Below the pieces are notes generated by a model. The model made no database searches. It saw only the letters and a program-made list of their open reading frames with translations, and had not been told where the DNA came from. Both the position numbers and the translations under genes were made by a program. From Leptolyngbyaceae cyanobacterium CSU_1_4 (GTDB lineage: Bacteria; Cyanobacteriota; Cyanobacteriia; Elainellales; Elainellaceae): a stretch of DNA of 37,338 nucleotides. Location of the stretch: the NCBI GenBank assembly GCA_012034615.1, contig JAAUPA010000016.1, positions 1 to 37,338 of the forward strand. The letters are read 5' to 3'. This document shows, one piece after another, positions 8,865 to 17,128 of the stretch (position 1 is the stretch's first letter; each line of letters starts with the position of its first letter).

Positions 8865-9956
8865 ATGCAAATTCAAATCCAAACTTTCACCGTCAATAAA
8901 CGCTTCCCACTCACCATTAGCCGAGGCACTACCACCCAAAGCACTAACATTTGGGTTCGCATTCAACACGACGGGATTGAAGGCTGGGGCGAAGCCTCAC
9001 CCTTTTCTACTGGCAAACAGCCCTCTACTAGCAAACAGCCTTCTACTAGCAAACAGCCCCAAACTCCTGAAGTCATTGTCGCCAAACTGCAAGCCGTAGT
9101 TCCCCATCTCCAGCCCTTTTCTCCCTTCGATCAACAGGCGATCGCCCAAATTTGTCGCCACCATAACCTAACGTCCGCCGCCCACGCAGCCATAGATATT
9201 GCCCTTCACGACTGGGTGGGTAAACGAGTTGGGCTTCCCCTGTGGCAGCTTTGGGGATTAGAGCGATCGCGCATTGTCCCGACTTCTGTCACCATTGGGA
9301 TTAGCTCCCCCGCAGCGGCTCGGCAGCGAATGCTCGACTGGCTACAGGTTACTCCAGTCAAAGCCGTTAAGGTGAAGCTCGGTAGCCTAGCCGGAACCGC
9401 CGCCGATCAAGCCATGCTGTTGGCAGTTAAAGAAGTTGCGCCCGCCGATGCAAAATTCAGCATTGATGCGAATGGCGGCTGGAATTTAGAAGCAGCGATC
9501 GCCCTTTCCCATTGGCTTGCCGACCAAGGCGTGACCTACATCGAGCAGCCTTTACCTGCCGGACAAGAGCAAGATTTACCGACTCTCTATCGCCGATCGC
9601 CTTTGCCAATCTTTGTCGATGAAAGTTGTTTTACCAGCTCAGATATTCCTGGCTTGAGCGATCGCGTCCACGGCATCAACATCAAACTCATGAAATCTGG
9701 CGGACTCACCGAAGCCTTGCGCATGATCCACACCGCCCACGCCCACGGTCTACAAATCATGTTGGGCTGCTACTCAGACAGCATCCTCGCCAACACCGCC
9801 GCGCCCATCGCCCCCTTCGCCGATCACCTCGACCTAGATAGCCATCTCAACCTGATCGACGATCCTTTCACCGGAGCCATGATGCAAAATGGCTGTTTGA
9901 TCCCCAATGACTTACCAGGATTAGGAGTTGGGCTATCGTCTCAACTGAGAGTGTAA
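8865..9956 (+). CDS. Dipeptide epimerase-like enolase-superfamily enzyme (DgcA-like)
   Basis: A mandelate racemase/muconate-lactonising-type enzyme of 363 residues. The capping domain is N-terminal and the barrel carries the acid/base and metal residues: KVK (K169/K171), D201 in SIDANGGW, E227 in YIEQPL, D252 in VDES and K274 in INIKLMKSGG. This KxK...D...E...D...K set is that of dipeptide epimerases (L-Ala-D/L-Glu) and of N-acetyl-D-glutamate racemase DgcA. A DUF1611/DgcN-like gene at 10780 in the same orientation favours the D-glutamate role, although muropeptide recycling remains possible. An in-frame threefold repeat (STSKQP, residues 48-65) sits in the capping domain where relatives have no such insert. 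MenC was considered but fits less well. Confidence 0.85.
   Translation: MQIQIQTFTVNKRFPLTISRGTTTQSTNIWVRIQHDGIEGWGEASPFSTGKQPSTSKQPSTSKQPQTPEVIVAKLQAVVPHLQPFSPFDQQAIAQICRHHNLTSAAHAAIDIALHDWVGKRVGLPLWQLWGLERSRIVPTSVTIGISSPAAARQRMLDWLQVTPVKAVKVKLGSLAGTAADQAMLLAVKEVAPADAKFSIDANGGWNLEAAIALSHWLADQGVTYIEQPLPAGQEQDLPTLYRRSPLPIFVDESCFTSSDIPGLSDRVHGINIKLMKSGGLTEALRMIHTAHAHGLQIMLGCYSDSILANTAAPIAPFADHLDLDSHLNLIDDPFTGAMMQNGCLIPNDLPGLGVGLSSQLRV
9006..9059 (+). repeat. Three tandem 18-bp units inside the epimerase-like gene
   Basis: The units tctactggcaaacagccc, tctactagcaaacagcct and tctactagcaaacagccc occupy 9006-9023, 9024-9041 and 9042-9059. They differ by one or two bases and encode repeated STSKQP hexapeptides without breaking the frame. 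The unit length (a multiple of three) and near-identity suggest slippage growth of a surface loop. Confidence 0.9.
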
Positions 9957-10002
9957 AAGTTTTTTATTAGCGATCGCAGTTTCTGTTTATTTTGTTTAAT
10001 GC

Positions 10003-10359
10003 TTAGGGTTCACTAGCTAGGGGAGGTAGCAGCGCTTCTAACTGAAGTCGTAATAGTTCTAGCTCTGAGGCAACAATAGCCCAGATCATTTGCTGTCGGA
10101 TCTCGTCGTAACGATGAATTAGAATGTTTCGTAAACCAATGATTCTACGCCAAGCAATTTCTGGGTGCGCCTGCCGAAACTCGTTAGAGAGTCTACGGGC
10201 AGCTTCTCCTAAAATTTCCAGTTGTCTTTCAACTGCACTTTGAACCAATAAACTATTTAGATAATTGTCATAAGAAAGGGTTGCAGTAAATTCCTGAATT
10301 CTTTGGATAGCTTGAACCATATCCCAAAGTGATGCTGCATCAAAGCTGTTCGTTAGCAT
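10003..10359 (-). CDS. hepT: HepT-like HEPN ribonuclease toxin (DUF86)
   Basis: The 118-residue protein is helical throughout and carries the HEPN active-site motif RX4HXY as R77-NILI-H82-R-Y84 (RNILIHRY). HepT cleaves RNA, and its conserved Tyr is the residue modified by the partner MntA. It is encoded directly downstream of the MNT gene with a 20-bp overlap (10340-10359), the usual order of type VII HepT/MntA modules. It lies convergent to the epimerase-like gene ending at 9956, in the gap between that gene and the DUF1611 gene. The length and motif are complete, so it looks functional. Confidence 0.9.
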   Translation of the reverse strand: MLTNSFDAASLWDMVQAIQRIQEFTATLSYDNYLNSLLVQSAVERQLEILGEAARRLSNEFRQAHPEIAWRRIIGLRNILIHRYDEIRQQMIWAIVASELELLRLQLEALLPPLASEP

Positions 10360-10675
10360 AAATTACTCGATGGGTTCTTAAAATCTCTTGCCGCCGATAA
10401 GGATTAGCGAGACTCTCCTTGTCTGCGATATCGACTTTTCTCCCAAACAGGGTTTCAAGTTCATCTTTCATATCCACCCAATCAAATAAGCTCCATCCAG
10501 AGTTAGGATCAAAGGTGACTAAAATATCAATATCGCTATTAGGGTGAAAATCCTCTCGCAAGACGGAACCAAATAGAGCAAATTCGGTAATCTTCCATCG
10601 TTGGCAAAACTCAATGATTTGCTCAGAAGAAGCTCTCAAGCGTTTATTTACCCAGATCTGCGATGTAGCCAGCAT
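10340..10675 (-). CDS. mntA: MntA-like minimal nucleotidyltransferase antitoxin
   Basis: A 111-residue minimal nucleotidyltransferase (MNT, DNA polymerase beta fold). The catalytic signature GSX10DXD is complete: G36-S37, then D48 and D50 (GSVLREDFHPNSDIDILV). Family members add AMP units to the HepT tyrosine and so inactivate the toxin; this chemistry is family knowledge, not shown here. The start ATG at 10675 leaves a 104-bp gap to the divergent DUF1611 gene, which probably holds promoters for both. Confidence 0.9.
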   Translation of the reverse strand: MLATSQIWVNKRLRASSEQIIEFCQRWKITEFALFGSVLREDFHPNSDIDILVTFDPNSGWSLFDWVDMKDELETLFGRKVDIADKESLANPYRRQEILRTHRVIYANEQL

Positions 10676-10779
10676 TACGTCAACCTCTTTACATGACTAC
10701 CTTTGTTCACTAATGATAATCATAGTTGCAGCCTGGAGTTGCAATTAGTTGCAATTTCCAGACTTATTCCCACTTACCC

Positions 10780-11821
10780 ATGCTGACTTCCACCGATCGC
10801 ATCGCCATTTTGCTTCACGAAGGCACCCAATCTTCTAAAGGAAAAACGGGAATTTCTTTATTGCGCTACAGCGACCTGGAAATTGTGGCAGTGATCGATC
10901 AGACCTGTGCTGGCCAATCGTTACTGGCGCTCACAGGTATTAACCGCGAGGTGCCGATCGCAGCCTCTCTCAGCGAAGCATTAGCCCACCACCCGACCGT
11001 CTTGGCGATCGGTATTGCTCCATCTGGCGGCGCATTGCCTTCGGCTTGGCTACAAGAAATTCAACAAGCCGTTGCCGCAGGATTGTCGATCGTCAATGGG
11101 TTGCACACACCTATGGCTGACGAGCCTCAACTCCAAGCGCTATTGCAGCCTCAGCAATGGATTTGGGATGTCCGGCAAGAACCCCAAGGGCTAACGGTAG
11201 GAAGTGGACAAGCCCGATCGCTGCCCTGTTTGCGCGTGCTAACCGTAGGAACAGATATGAGTGTCGGCAAAATGTCTACGAGCCTAGAACTGCATAAAGC
11301 ATCGTTAAACCGAGGCTGGCGATCGCGCTTTATTGCCACGGGACAAACCGGGCTAATGCTAGGTCACGATGGTATCCCCCTAGATGCCGTGCGCATTGAC
11401 TTTGCCTCAGGTGCAGTCGAGCAGGTGATGATGCGATATGGTTTCGATTACGATGTGTTGCATATTGAAGGGCAAGGTTCACTGGTCAATCCGGCTTCAA
11501 CCGCAACCCTGCCCTTAATGCGAGGCTCTCAACCTACCCACTTAATTTTGGTTCATCGCGCTTATCAAACCCACATTCAAAACTTTAATCACGTAGCCAT
11601 TCCATCGTTGCCCAAGGTAGTTCAACTGTATGAGACGGTTGCTAGCGCAGGGGGGAGCATTTGCGCCTGCTAAAGTCGTCGGAATCGCCCTGAACACGTT
11701 TGATTTAAGCGAAGCAGAAGCAGAAGTGGCGATCGAACAAGCCCAGCTTGAAACCGGGCTACCCTGCACTGATGCAATCCGATGGGGTTCAGAGCCGCTT
11801 TTAGATGCAATTTTGCAATGA
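10780..11821 (+). CDS. DUF1611 domain protein, DgcN-like D-glutamate N-acetyltransferase candidate, frameshifted
   Basis: The first frame (to 11673) holds the DUF1611 N-terminal Rossmann-like part and the C-terminal P-loop domain with VGTDMSVGKMSTSLELH (Walker A-like G-T-x4-G-K-x-S/T) and HIEGQGSLVNPA. It stops after the G6 run 11650-11655. Removing one G joins it to a second frame (GGAFAPAKVVGIALNTFDLS... to 11821), giving about 346 residues, a normal family length. ATG at 10780 (MLTSTDRIAILLHEG) is preferred to the upstream TTG at 10726. DUF1611 proteins include DgcN, which acetylates D-glutamate before its racemisation by DgcA; the DgcA-like gene at 8865 is the natural partner. Function is inferred from family and neighbourhood. 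Confidence 0.8.
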
Positions 11822-11842
11822 TTTTTCTATCTAACTCGCTTC

Positions 11843-11880
11843 GATATAGCCATCCTAAATCGGGTGTGAGATTCACAGAT
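11843..11880. repeat. Dispersed 38-bp repeat, inverted copy
   Basis: On the minus strand this matches 112-149: 21 consecutive identical bases, then a 17-base stretch with a few mismatches ending gctatatc. The two copies lie 11.7 kb apart in opposite orientation, both in intergenic DNA. Confidence 0.75.
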
Positions 11881-12013
11881 TCATCCTCAAAAACCTGATC
11901 TGGTATCAAGGGCAACACGGGTCTTATGCCAAACTATTCTTAAAATGTGAAATCCACTAAAATGGGCATTGCTGAATGGAAGCATGAATCTTTGAGATGC
12001 TATTTCTCTGATC

Positions 12014-12083
12014 GCCCCCTGAATCCCCCAAAATGGAGGACTTTGAGGCTCGGAAATCCTCCATTTTGGGGGATTTGGGGGGC
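12014..12083. repeat. Long palindromic intergenic element (27-bp stem)
   Basis: The arms are 12014-12040 and 12057-12083, with a 16-nt loop. Twenty-five of 27 positions pair by Watson-Crick rules, and the other two form G-T wobbles, so a transcript would pair over the full arm. The core aatcccccaaaatggagga and its complement resemble the shorter hairpin repeats at 1884 and 13127. It is a mobile-element-like (MITE or REP type) palindrome without coding capacity. Confidence 0.8.
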
Positions 12084-12306
12084 AAATTCATACCCTGATT
12101 CAGCAACGCCCTAAAATGCTGGATATAACAGTCCCCTTGGATCGGTGAAGATGCCCTGTAAAATGCACGAGGTAAAGCGAAATGCATCACCGCTGAAGTC
12201 TGGTCTATTCTGCTTTGCTCCAAATATTCTACAGGTTTTTCCCGTTTCTTCAGGATTGCTATGTTTTTCTTGCCTCCCATCTACCTCTTTTCTTACCCCA
12301 ATAGCC

Positions 12307-13101
12307 ATGATTAAAAATACCATCCGCCAGGTGGCTCATTCCTTGGGATATCGTATTTCAAAAATTTCCGATCTGTCCGAACCTGTTGTTTACCCATTTA
12401 TAGATGTCTTGGATCTCGTCATTCGAGATTTCTTGCGAATGAAGCCAGATGTATTTTTTATGCAAATTGGGGCGCATGATGGCAACTTTGCTGATCCCAT
12501 TCATCATCTGGTTAAGCAGCATCATTGGCGTGGAATTTTGGTAGAACCTCAACCCCAAGTATTTCAGCGGCTGAAGCAAAACTACCAGGCAGAAAATCAA
12601 TTAATTTTTGAAAATGCGATCGCCAGCCAGCAAGTTGGTGAGACGAAGTTCTATACCATTCGACCGCCTGAGGGAGTAGAGTTTCCGCTGTGGCTAGAGC
12701 AGTCGGCAAGCCTCGATCGGCAAAAGTTGTCAGGAGCATTGTTTCATTGGAAAGTAGTTGAAAAGCACCCTGATATCCCAGATGATTTTGAATCATTAAT
12801 TGAGGAAGTGGTGCTACCGACTGTAACAGTCGAGAGCTTGTTAAAAAAACATCAGGTGCAGCAGCTCGATTTATTGATCATTGATACGGTCGGACATGAT
12901 TTTGAAATTATTCGCAGCTTGCCTTTTGATCGAATTAAACCTGCTGTGATTCATTTTGAGCATTCATTAATGTCGATTCGCGATCGCGATGATTGCCTGG
13001 ATTATCTCAAGGAACAAGGCTATAAGTTGGCAAAGGTTACGGTCGATACGATCGCTTATTTACACGCGCCCGTTCGTCATTGGGCAACAGAGGCATGGTA
13101 G
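12307..13101 (+). CDS. FkbM family methyltransferase
   Basis: A predicted SAM-dependent O-methyltransferase of 264 residues from ATG 12307 (MIKNTIRQVAHSLGYRI). Motif I is FMQIGAHDGNFADPI, followed by GILVEPQPQVFQRLK (acidic residue for SAM ribose) and the late FkbM motif LLIIDTVGHDFEIIRSL. In most FkbM proteins the late motif reads D-x-E-G; here the Glu position is Val, which may alter activity. The frame can be extended to 12145, but that part lacks conserved character. Substrates of this family are sugars, polyketides or lipids, and none is indicated by the neighbours. It is convergent with clpB, with repeats between. Confidence 0.85.
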   Translation: MIKNTIRQVAHSLGYRISKISDLSEPVVYPFIDVLDLVIRDFLRMKPDVFFMQIGAHDGNFADPIHHLVKQHHWRGILVEPQPQVFQRLKQNYQAENQLIFENAIASQQVGETKFYTIRPPEGVEFPLWLEQSASLDRQKLSGALFHWKVVEKHPDIPDDFESLIEEVVLPTVTVESLLKKHQVQQLDLLIIDTVGHDFEIIRSLPFDRIKPAVIHFEHSLMSIRDRDDCLDYLKEQGYKLAKVTVDTIAYLHAPVRHWATEAW

Positions 13102-13126
13102 CAGATGAGTAAAAACCCTTCTTCCT

Positions 13127-13157
13127 AAGTCCCCCCATTTGGGGGATCTAGGGGGCG
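13127..13157. repeat. G/C-rich hairpin repeat, copy 2
   Basis: It has the same arrangement as 1884-1913: aagtcccc, a short variable loop, gggggat, and a gggggcg end. It lies 25 bp after the FkbM stop codon and may double as a terminator structure. Confidence 0.6.
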
Positions 13158-13215
13158 AACAGGACTGCAACGAAGCTAGTAGTCTGTCAAGGATGAAATG
13201 AGGAATTAGGAGTGA

Positions 13216-13263
13216 ATGGGTGGATGGGTGGATGGGTGAGCACTCATCCACCCATCCACCCAT
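13216..13263. repeat. Inverted array of atgggtgg units with an 18-bp perfect stem
   Basis: The arm atgggtggatgggtggat (13216-13233) is followed by a 12-nt loop and its exact complement (13246-13263). The G-rich strand has several GGG tracts separated by short loops, so a G-quadruplex is an alternative to the cruciform or hairpin. The structure arises from an 8-bp unit repeated on both sides in opposite orientation. Confidence 0.8.
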
Positions 13264-13309
13264 CCACCCCCTCAAATCAAAGTTGGCAGTCTACTAGTTT
13301 AGACTGGTG

Positions 13310-13324
13310 TATACACGGCAGCCC
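13310..13324. repeat. Copy of the tatacacRgcagccc dispersed module
   Basis: The bases tatacacggcagccc differ at one position from 66-80. As at the first copy, the downstream DNA continues with a gagag... tagg...gtgagg stretch, so the repeat unit is longer than the conserved core. Confidence 0.6.
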
Positions 13325-13437
13325 TTTGAGAGAGGGCTAGGGTGAGGAAAATTTTGCCATGCATACCTTCATTCAACAACGTCAAAAATAGGGGTGAAGC
13401 CTTAGGTCAGACTTCACCCGATCGCCACAGCCATTCT

Positions 13438-16062
13438 CTATCCTTGCGTGGTCAAAACCTCTGAAGGCAACCGCTTAAACGCCAGCCGTTCGTTTTCAAC
13501 ATCCACAAAGATCGTATCGCCATTAACAAACTCGCCCCGCAAAATTGCCTTAGCGATCTGGGTTTCTAGCTCGCGTTGGATAGCGCGCTTGAGTGGACGA
13601 GCGCCATACACGGGGTCATAGCCGACTTCTGCCAGGAAATCGAGGGCAGCATCTGAGAGACGAAGCGACATCTTGCGATCGCTCAACCGTTCTGCCAAGC
13701 GTTCTACTTGCAGTTTAATAATGCGTCGCAGTTCCGACTTCTGAAGGCTGTGGAAGATGATCACTTCATCAATCCGATTCAGGAACTCTGGACGGAAGTT
13801 TTCACGCATGGCTAGCATGACGCGCGATCGCATTTCTTCATGCTGGTCATCATCCCCAGCTACATCCAAAATGTATTGCGAACCAATATTACTCGTCATA
13901 ATAATAATCGAGTTCTTAAAGTCCACCGTTCGACCTTGCGAATCGGTAACGCGACCATCATCTAAAATTTGCAACATGACGTTAAATACATCTGAGTGCG
14001 CCTTTTCAATTTCGTCGAACAGAATGACGGAATAAGGACGACGACGGATCGCTTCGGTTAATTGTCCGCCTTCCTCATAGCCTACATATCCTGGAGGTGC
14101 GCCGATTAACCTAGACACGGTGTGTTTTTCCATGTACTCTGACATATCGATTCGCACCATGGCTTCTTCGGTGTCGAATAAATAAGCAGCAAGAGCTTTT
14201 GCCAATTCCGTTTTACCAACTCCGGTAGGTCCTAGGAAAATGAAGCTAGCGATCGGGCGGTTTGGATCAGAAAGTCCGGCGCGCGATCGTTGAATGGCAT
14301 CAGAAACAGCAGTCACTGCTTCATCTTGCCCCACGACTCGCTGATGAAGTTCATCTTCAAGCTGCAACAATTTATCCATTTCTGAAGCTACGAGCTTGCT
14401 GATCGGAATGCCCGTCCATTTTGAGATGATTTCGGCAATGTCGGATTCCGAGACTTCTTCCCGCAGCAAAGATTTACCATTGGTTTGGGTTTGGGTCAGC
14501 TTTACTTCTGCTTCTTGCAGATCACGCTGTAAGTCAGTGGATTTTCCGTACTTCAACTCAGCAGCTTTATTCAGGTCATAGTCACGTTCTGCCTGTTGTA
14601 TTTCTAAGCTAACGCGCTCGATCTCTTCTTTGATCGCTTGCACTTGATTAATGATGTCTTTTTCAGATTGCCACTGAGTGCTAAGCGTGCGTTGTTCTTC
14701 CTTAAGATCTGCCAGCTCTTTCTCGATCCGCTCTAGGCGATCTTTGGAGGCTAAATCGCTTTCTTTCTTCAGTGAAAGCCGTTCCATTTCAAGCTGCAAA
14801 ATTTTGCGATCGACCTCATCCAACGCATCGGGCTTAGAGGTGATTTCCATCTTCATTTTTGCCGCGGCTTCGTCTACCAAATCGATCGCCTTGTCAGGTA
14901 AAAAGCGATCGCTAATATAACGATTCGACAAGGTAGCTGCTGCCACCAGCGCACTATCAGAAATTCTCACCGCATGGTGCAATTCATAGCGTTCTTTCAA
15001 GCCACGCAGAATTGAGATCGTATCCGCCACACTGGGCTGATCCACATAGACCTGTTGGAAGCGGCGTTCTAAGGCTGCATCTTTTTCGATGTATTTGCGA
15101 TATTCATCTAGCGTGGTTGCCCCAATACAGCGCAATTCACCCCGCGCCAGCATCGGCTTTAGTAAGTTCCCGGCATCCATTGCGCCCTGGGTTGCCCCGG
15201 CTCCAACCACCGTGTGAATTTCGTCAATGAACAGAATAATATTGCCTTGAGAATCGGTGACTTCTTTGAGAACTGCTTTCAGACGATCTTCAAATTCGCC
15301 TCGGTACTTCGCTCCGGCAATCAGCGCGCCCATGTCTAGGGAAATTAACTTACGGTCTTTGAGCGATTCGGGAACGTCGCCGCTGAGGATACGTTGCGCC
15401 AATCCTTCCGCGATCGCCGTTTTACCTACGCCGGGTTCGCCAATTAAAACAGGATTATTTTTAGTCCGACGGGACAGAATTTGGATCGTCCGCCGAATTT
15501 CGTCGTCTCGTCCAATCACCGGATCGAGCTTTCCTTGGCGGGCATATTCCGTTAAATCTCGACCATATTTGGTTAAAGATTCGTACTTTCCTTCTGGGTT
15601 CTGATCGGTCACTTTCTGCGTTCCTCTAATTTGATCAATCGCTGTTTTAAGCTTGCGTTCGTCTAATTTAAATTCTTGGAATAATCCTCGCCCAAATCGG
15701 TCGTCTTTGGGATAAGCCGAAAGTAGATGTTCAATGGAAATATAATCGTCGCCAAATTCTAGCCGAATTTTTTCAGCACGATCGGTTAAGGCATCCAGCG
15801 ATCGCCCCAAGTACACCGCACCACCTGCGCCCGACACCTTGGGCTGCTTACGGATATATTCTTCGGTATAGGCGCGTACCTGTTGCGAATTAACGCCCAA
15901 CTTATTAAAAATATTGGTGGCAAGTCCATCTTGTTCCAACAGCGCCAGCATCAAATGTTCAGATTCCAGTTGCTGATGCTGCGCTTGTTTAGCAATTTCG
16001 GGCGTGCGGGCGATCGCTTCCCAGGCTTTGTCAGTAAATTGATTCGGGTTAGTAGGCTGCAT
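13438..16062 (-). CDS. clpB: ATP-dependent disaggregase ClpB
   Basis: The hexameric AAA+ chaperone works with DnaK to dissolve protein aggregates in the cytosol. The 874 residues are full length: Clp N-terminal repeats (about 1-145), first AAA domain with Walker [10 protein letters not shown] at 208-216 and Walker [10 protein letters not shown], the middle coiled-coil domain (about 400-530) that distinguishes ClpB from ClpA and ClpC, second AAA domain with Walker [10 protein letters not shown] and [18 protein letters not shown], and the C-terminal D2-small domain. The aromatic pore loops KYRG and GYVG are present. Cyanobacteria often have two ClpB paralogues; which one this is cannot be decided. 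It is convergent with FkbM and follows dapB in the same direction, with a terminator between. Confidence 0.97.
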   Translation of the reverse strand: MQPTNPNQFTDKAWEAIARTPEIAKQAQHQQLESEHLMLALLEQDGLATNIFNKLGVNSQQVRAYTEEYIRKQPKVSGAGGAVYLGRSLDALTDRAEKIRLEFGDDYISIEHLLSAYPKDDRFGRGLFQEFKLDERKLKTAIDQIRGTQKVTDQNPEGKYESLTKYGRDLTEYARQGKLDPVIGRDDEIRRTIQILSRRTKNNPVLIGEPGVGKTAIAEGLAQRILSGDVPESLKDRKLISLDMGALIAGAKYRGEFEDRLKAVLKEVTDSQGNIILFIDEIHTVVGAGATQGAMDAGNLLKPMLARGELRCIGATTLDEYRKYIEKDAALERRFQQVYVDQPSVADTISILRGLKERYELHHAVRISDSALVAAATLSNRYISDRFLPDKAIDLVDEAAAKMKMEITSKPDALDEVDRKILQLEMERLSLKKESDLASKDRLERIEKELADLKEEQRTLSTQWQSEKDIINQVQAIKEEIERVSLEIQQAERDYDLNKAAELKYGKSTDLQRDLQEAEVKLTQTQTNGKSLLREEVSESDIAEIISKWTGIPISKLVASEMDKLLQLEDELHQRVVGQDEAVTAVSDAIQRSRAGLSDPNRPIASFIFLGPTGVGKTELAKALAAYLFDTEEAMVRIDMSEYMEKHTVSRLIGAPPGYVGYEEGGQLTEAIRRRPYSVILFDEIEKAHSDVFNVMLQILDDGRVTDSQGRTVDFKNSIIIMTSNIGSQYILDVAGDDDQHEEMRSRVMLAMRENFRPEFLNRIDEVIIFHSLQKSELRRIIKLQVERLAERLSDRKMSLRLSDAALDFLAEVGYDPVYGARPLKRAIQRELETQIAKAILRGEFVNGDTIFVDVENERLAFKRLPSEVLTTQG

Positions 16063-16144
16063 AGATTAAGACGTTTAAGGTTGCAAACGGGAACCTCAAA
16101 AATCTCAGCTCCCTGGTTTCTCCTAATTGTATAAATAGAAAATA

Positions 16145-16171
16145 AATGGGAGGGTCGGTGTTCCTCCCATT
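16145..16171 (-). terminator. Intrinsic terminator downstream of dapB
   Basis: On the minus strand, AATGGGAGG and CCTCCCATT form a perfect 9-bp stem with a 9-nt loop, followed by a T-rich run (tattttctattta). It lies 31 bp past the dapB stop and about 80 bp before the clpB start, separating the two transcription units. Confidence 0.75.
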
Positions 16172-16201
16172 AAACAGTCGTATAGCCGTAATTTTGAGGT
16201 T

Positions 16202-17022
16202 CTACAGAATCTTTTCTAGACCATAAACCAATGATTTGAGAGGGATGATTTTGCGGATAGACAGCAATACTCCGGGCATAAAGCTGGCGCGATCGCTCGT
16301 ATCGTGCCGTAGGGTGTAAATTTCTCCGGGCGCACCAAAAATCACCTCCTCATGGGCAATGAGTCCGGGTAGACGAACGCTGTGAATCCGAATGCCTGAT
16401 TCGGTTTGAGAGCCTCTTGCCCCCGGCATTTTTCGGTTTCTGTCACTTGGGGCGGATTGAAGGATTTACCAAATTCTTCTAAAAGCTGGGCGGTTTGAAT
16501 CGCAGTACCGCTAGGAGCATCGGCTTTTTGGTTGTGGTGCAGCTCAATAATTTCCACATAATCGAAGTACTGAGAAGCACGCGCCGCCGCCTGCTGTAAC
16601 AAGACCATGCCAATAGAAAAGTTAGGAATAATCAAGCAACCCGTGCTAGCTTTATCGGCAAAGTCTGCCAATTCTTGAATTTGGCTAGAGCTGAGTCCAG
16701 TGGTGCCCACGACGGGACGCACTCCATAGGCGATCGCCGTCCGCACATTGTTATATACCGAGTCTGGATGGGTAAAGTCCACCATGACAGCGGGCTGCTT
16801 CTCTTGGGTTGCCATCACTAAAGTGGCTTGCAGGTCTGCCAGAATTGGGATCTCTAGCTCGCCACAACCTGCTAGGGTGCCTACGTCTAGCCCTTGCACT
16901 TCGGGGCTGCGATCGACTGCTCCCACTAGGGTTAAATCTTCGGCAGCGACGATCGCTTTAATCACCTCGCGCCCCATTTTACCCGCTGCACCATTAACCA
17001 CGACTGGGATTGGACTTGACAT
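16202..17022 (-). CDS. dapB: 4-hydroxy-tetrahydrodipicolinate reductase, frameshifted
   Basis: DapB reduces hydroxy-tetrahydrodipicolinate in lysine and diaminopimelate synthesis, a cytosolic and normally essential step. The first frame (17022 to about 16433) holds the nucleotide-binding [19 protein letters not shown] and the catalytic [15 protein letters not shown]. At the five-base run 16429-16433 the frame breaks. One added A on the coding strand continues as [24 protein letters not shown] and runs to 16202, giving 273 residues, the normal DapB length. An essential, otherwise perfectly conserved gene broken only in a homopolymer points to a sequence error. It is divergent from chlI. Confidence 0.93.
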
Positions 17023-17084
17023 GATGGAGAACCCTTCTAAGCAACTAATAGATATTGTAAGTTAGCTCTGTATCCCTCTCTGTG

Positions 17085-17095
17085 TCACAATGTGA
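17085..17095. promoter_or_regulatory. Inverted repeat in the dapB-chlI divergent promoter region
   Basis: TCACA-A-TGTGA is a perfect 5-bp inverted repeat, similar in shape to CRP-type half-sites but with a far shorter spacer. It is centred 40 bp before the chlI start. It may be an operator for either gene, or chance. Confidence 0.25.
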
Positions 17096-17128
17096 AACAG
17101 TCGTTAACCGTCAGTATTCAGGTATATT

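Larger units (their letters stand above)
11822..12306. other. Long intergenic region with two repeat elements
   Basis: The region contains the inverted copy of the 38-bp dispersed repeat (11843-11880) and a long palindromic element (12014-12083). The open frame of the following FkbM gene could extend back to 12145, but the added N-terminal residues are low in conserved character, so the stretch is best read as non-coding leader. Confidence 0.5.
13102..13437. other. Repeat-filled intergenic region between convergent genes
   Basis: This 336-bp stretch between the FkbM and clpB stop codons holds three repeat types in series: the G/C hairpin repeat (13127-13157), an inverted array of atgggtgg units (13216-13263) and the tatacacggcagccc module (13310-13324), followed by gagagggctagggtgagg. 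No reading frame of interest was seen. Any of the hairpins could serve as a shared terminator. Confidence 0.55.

Noticed and set aside
8865-9956. Identification as o-succinylbenzoate synthase (MenC)
   Set aside because: The active-site pattern and length also fit MenC loosely, but the sequence context (DUF1611 neighbour, no men genes) and the dipeptide-epimerase-type motifs favour a DgcA/epimerase role.
10726-10779. TTG start giving an 18-residue leader on the DUF1611 protein
   Set aside because: ATG 10780 directly precedes the conserved sequence, and the leader has no conserved character.
12145-12306. N-terminal extension of the FkbM gene
   Set aside because: The added residues are not typical of the family; ATG 12307 gives the expected start.
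13757-15604. Open frames antisense to clpB
   Set aside because: They are shadows of a full-length ClpB with intact motifs.
17085-17095. NtcA or CRP binding site before chlI
   Set aside because: The NtcA pattern GTA-N8-TAC is absent and the half-site spacing is too short for CRP; kept only as a low-confidence inverted repeat.
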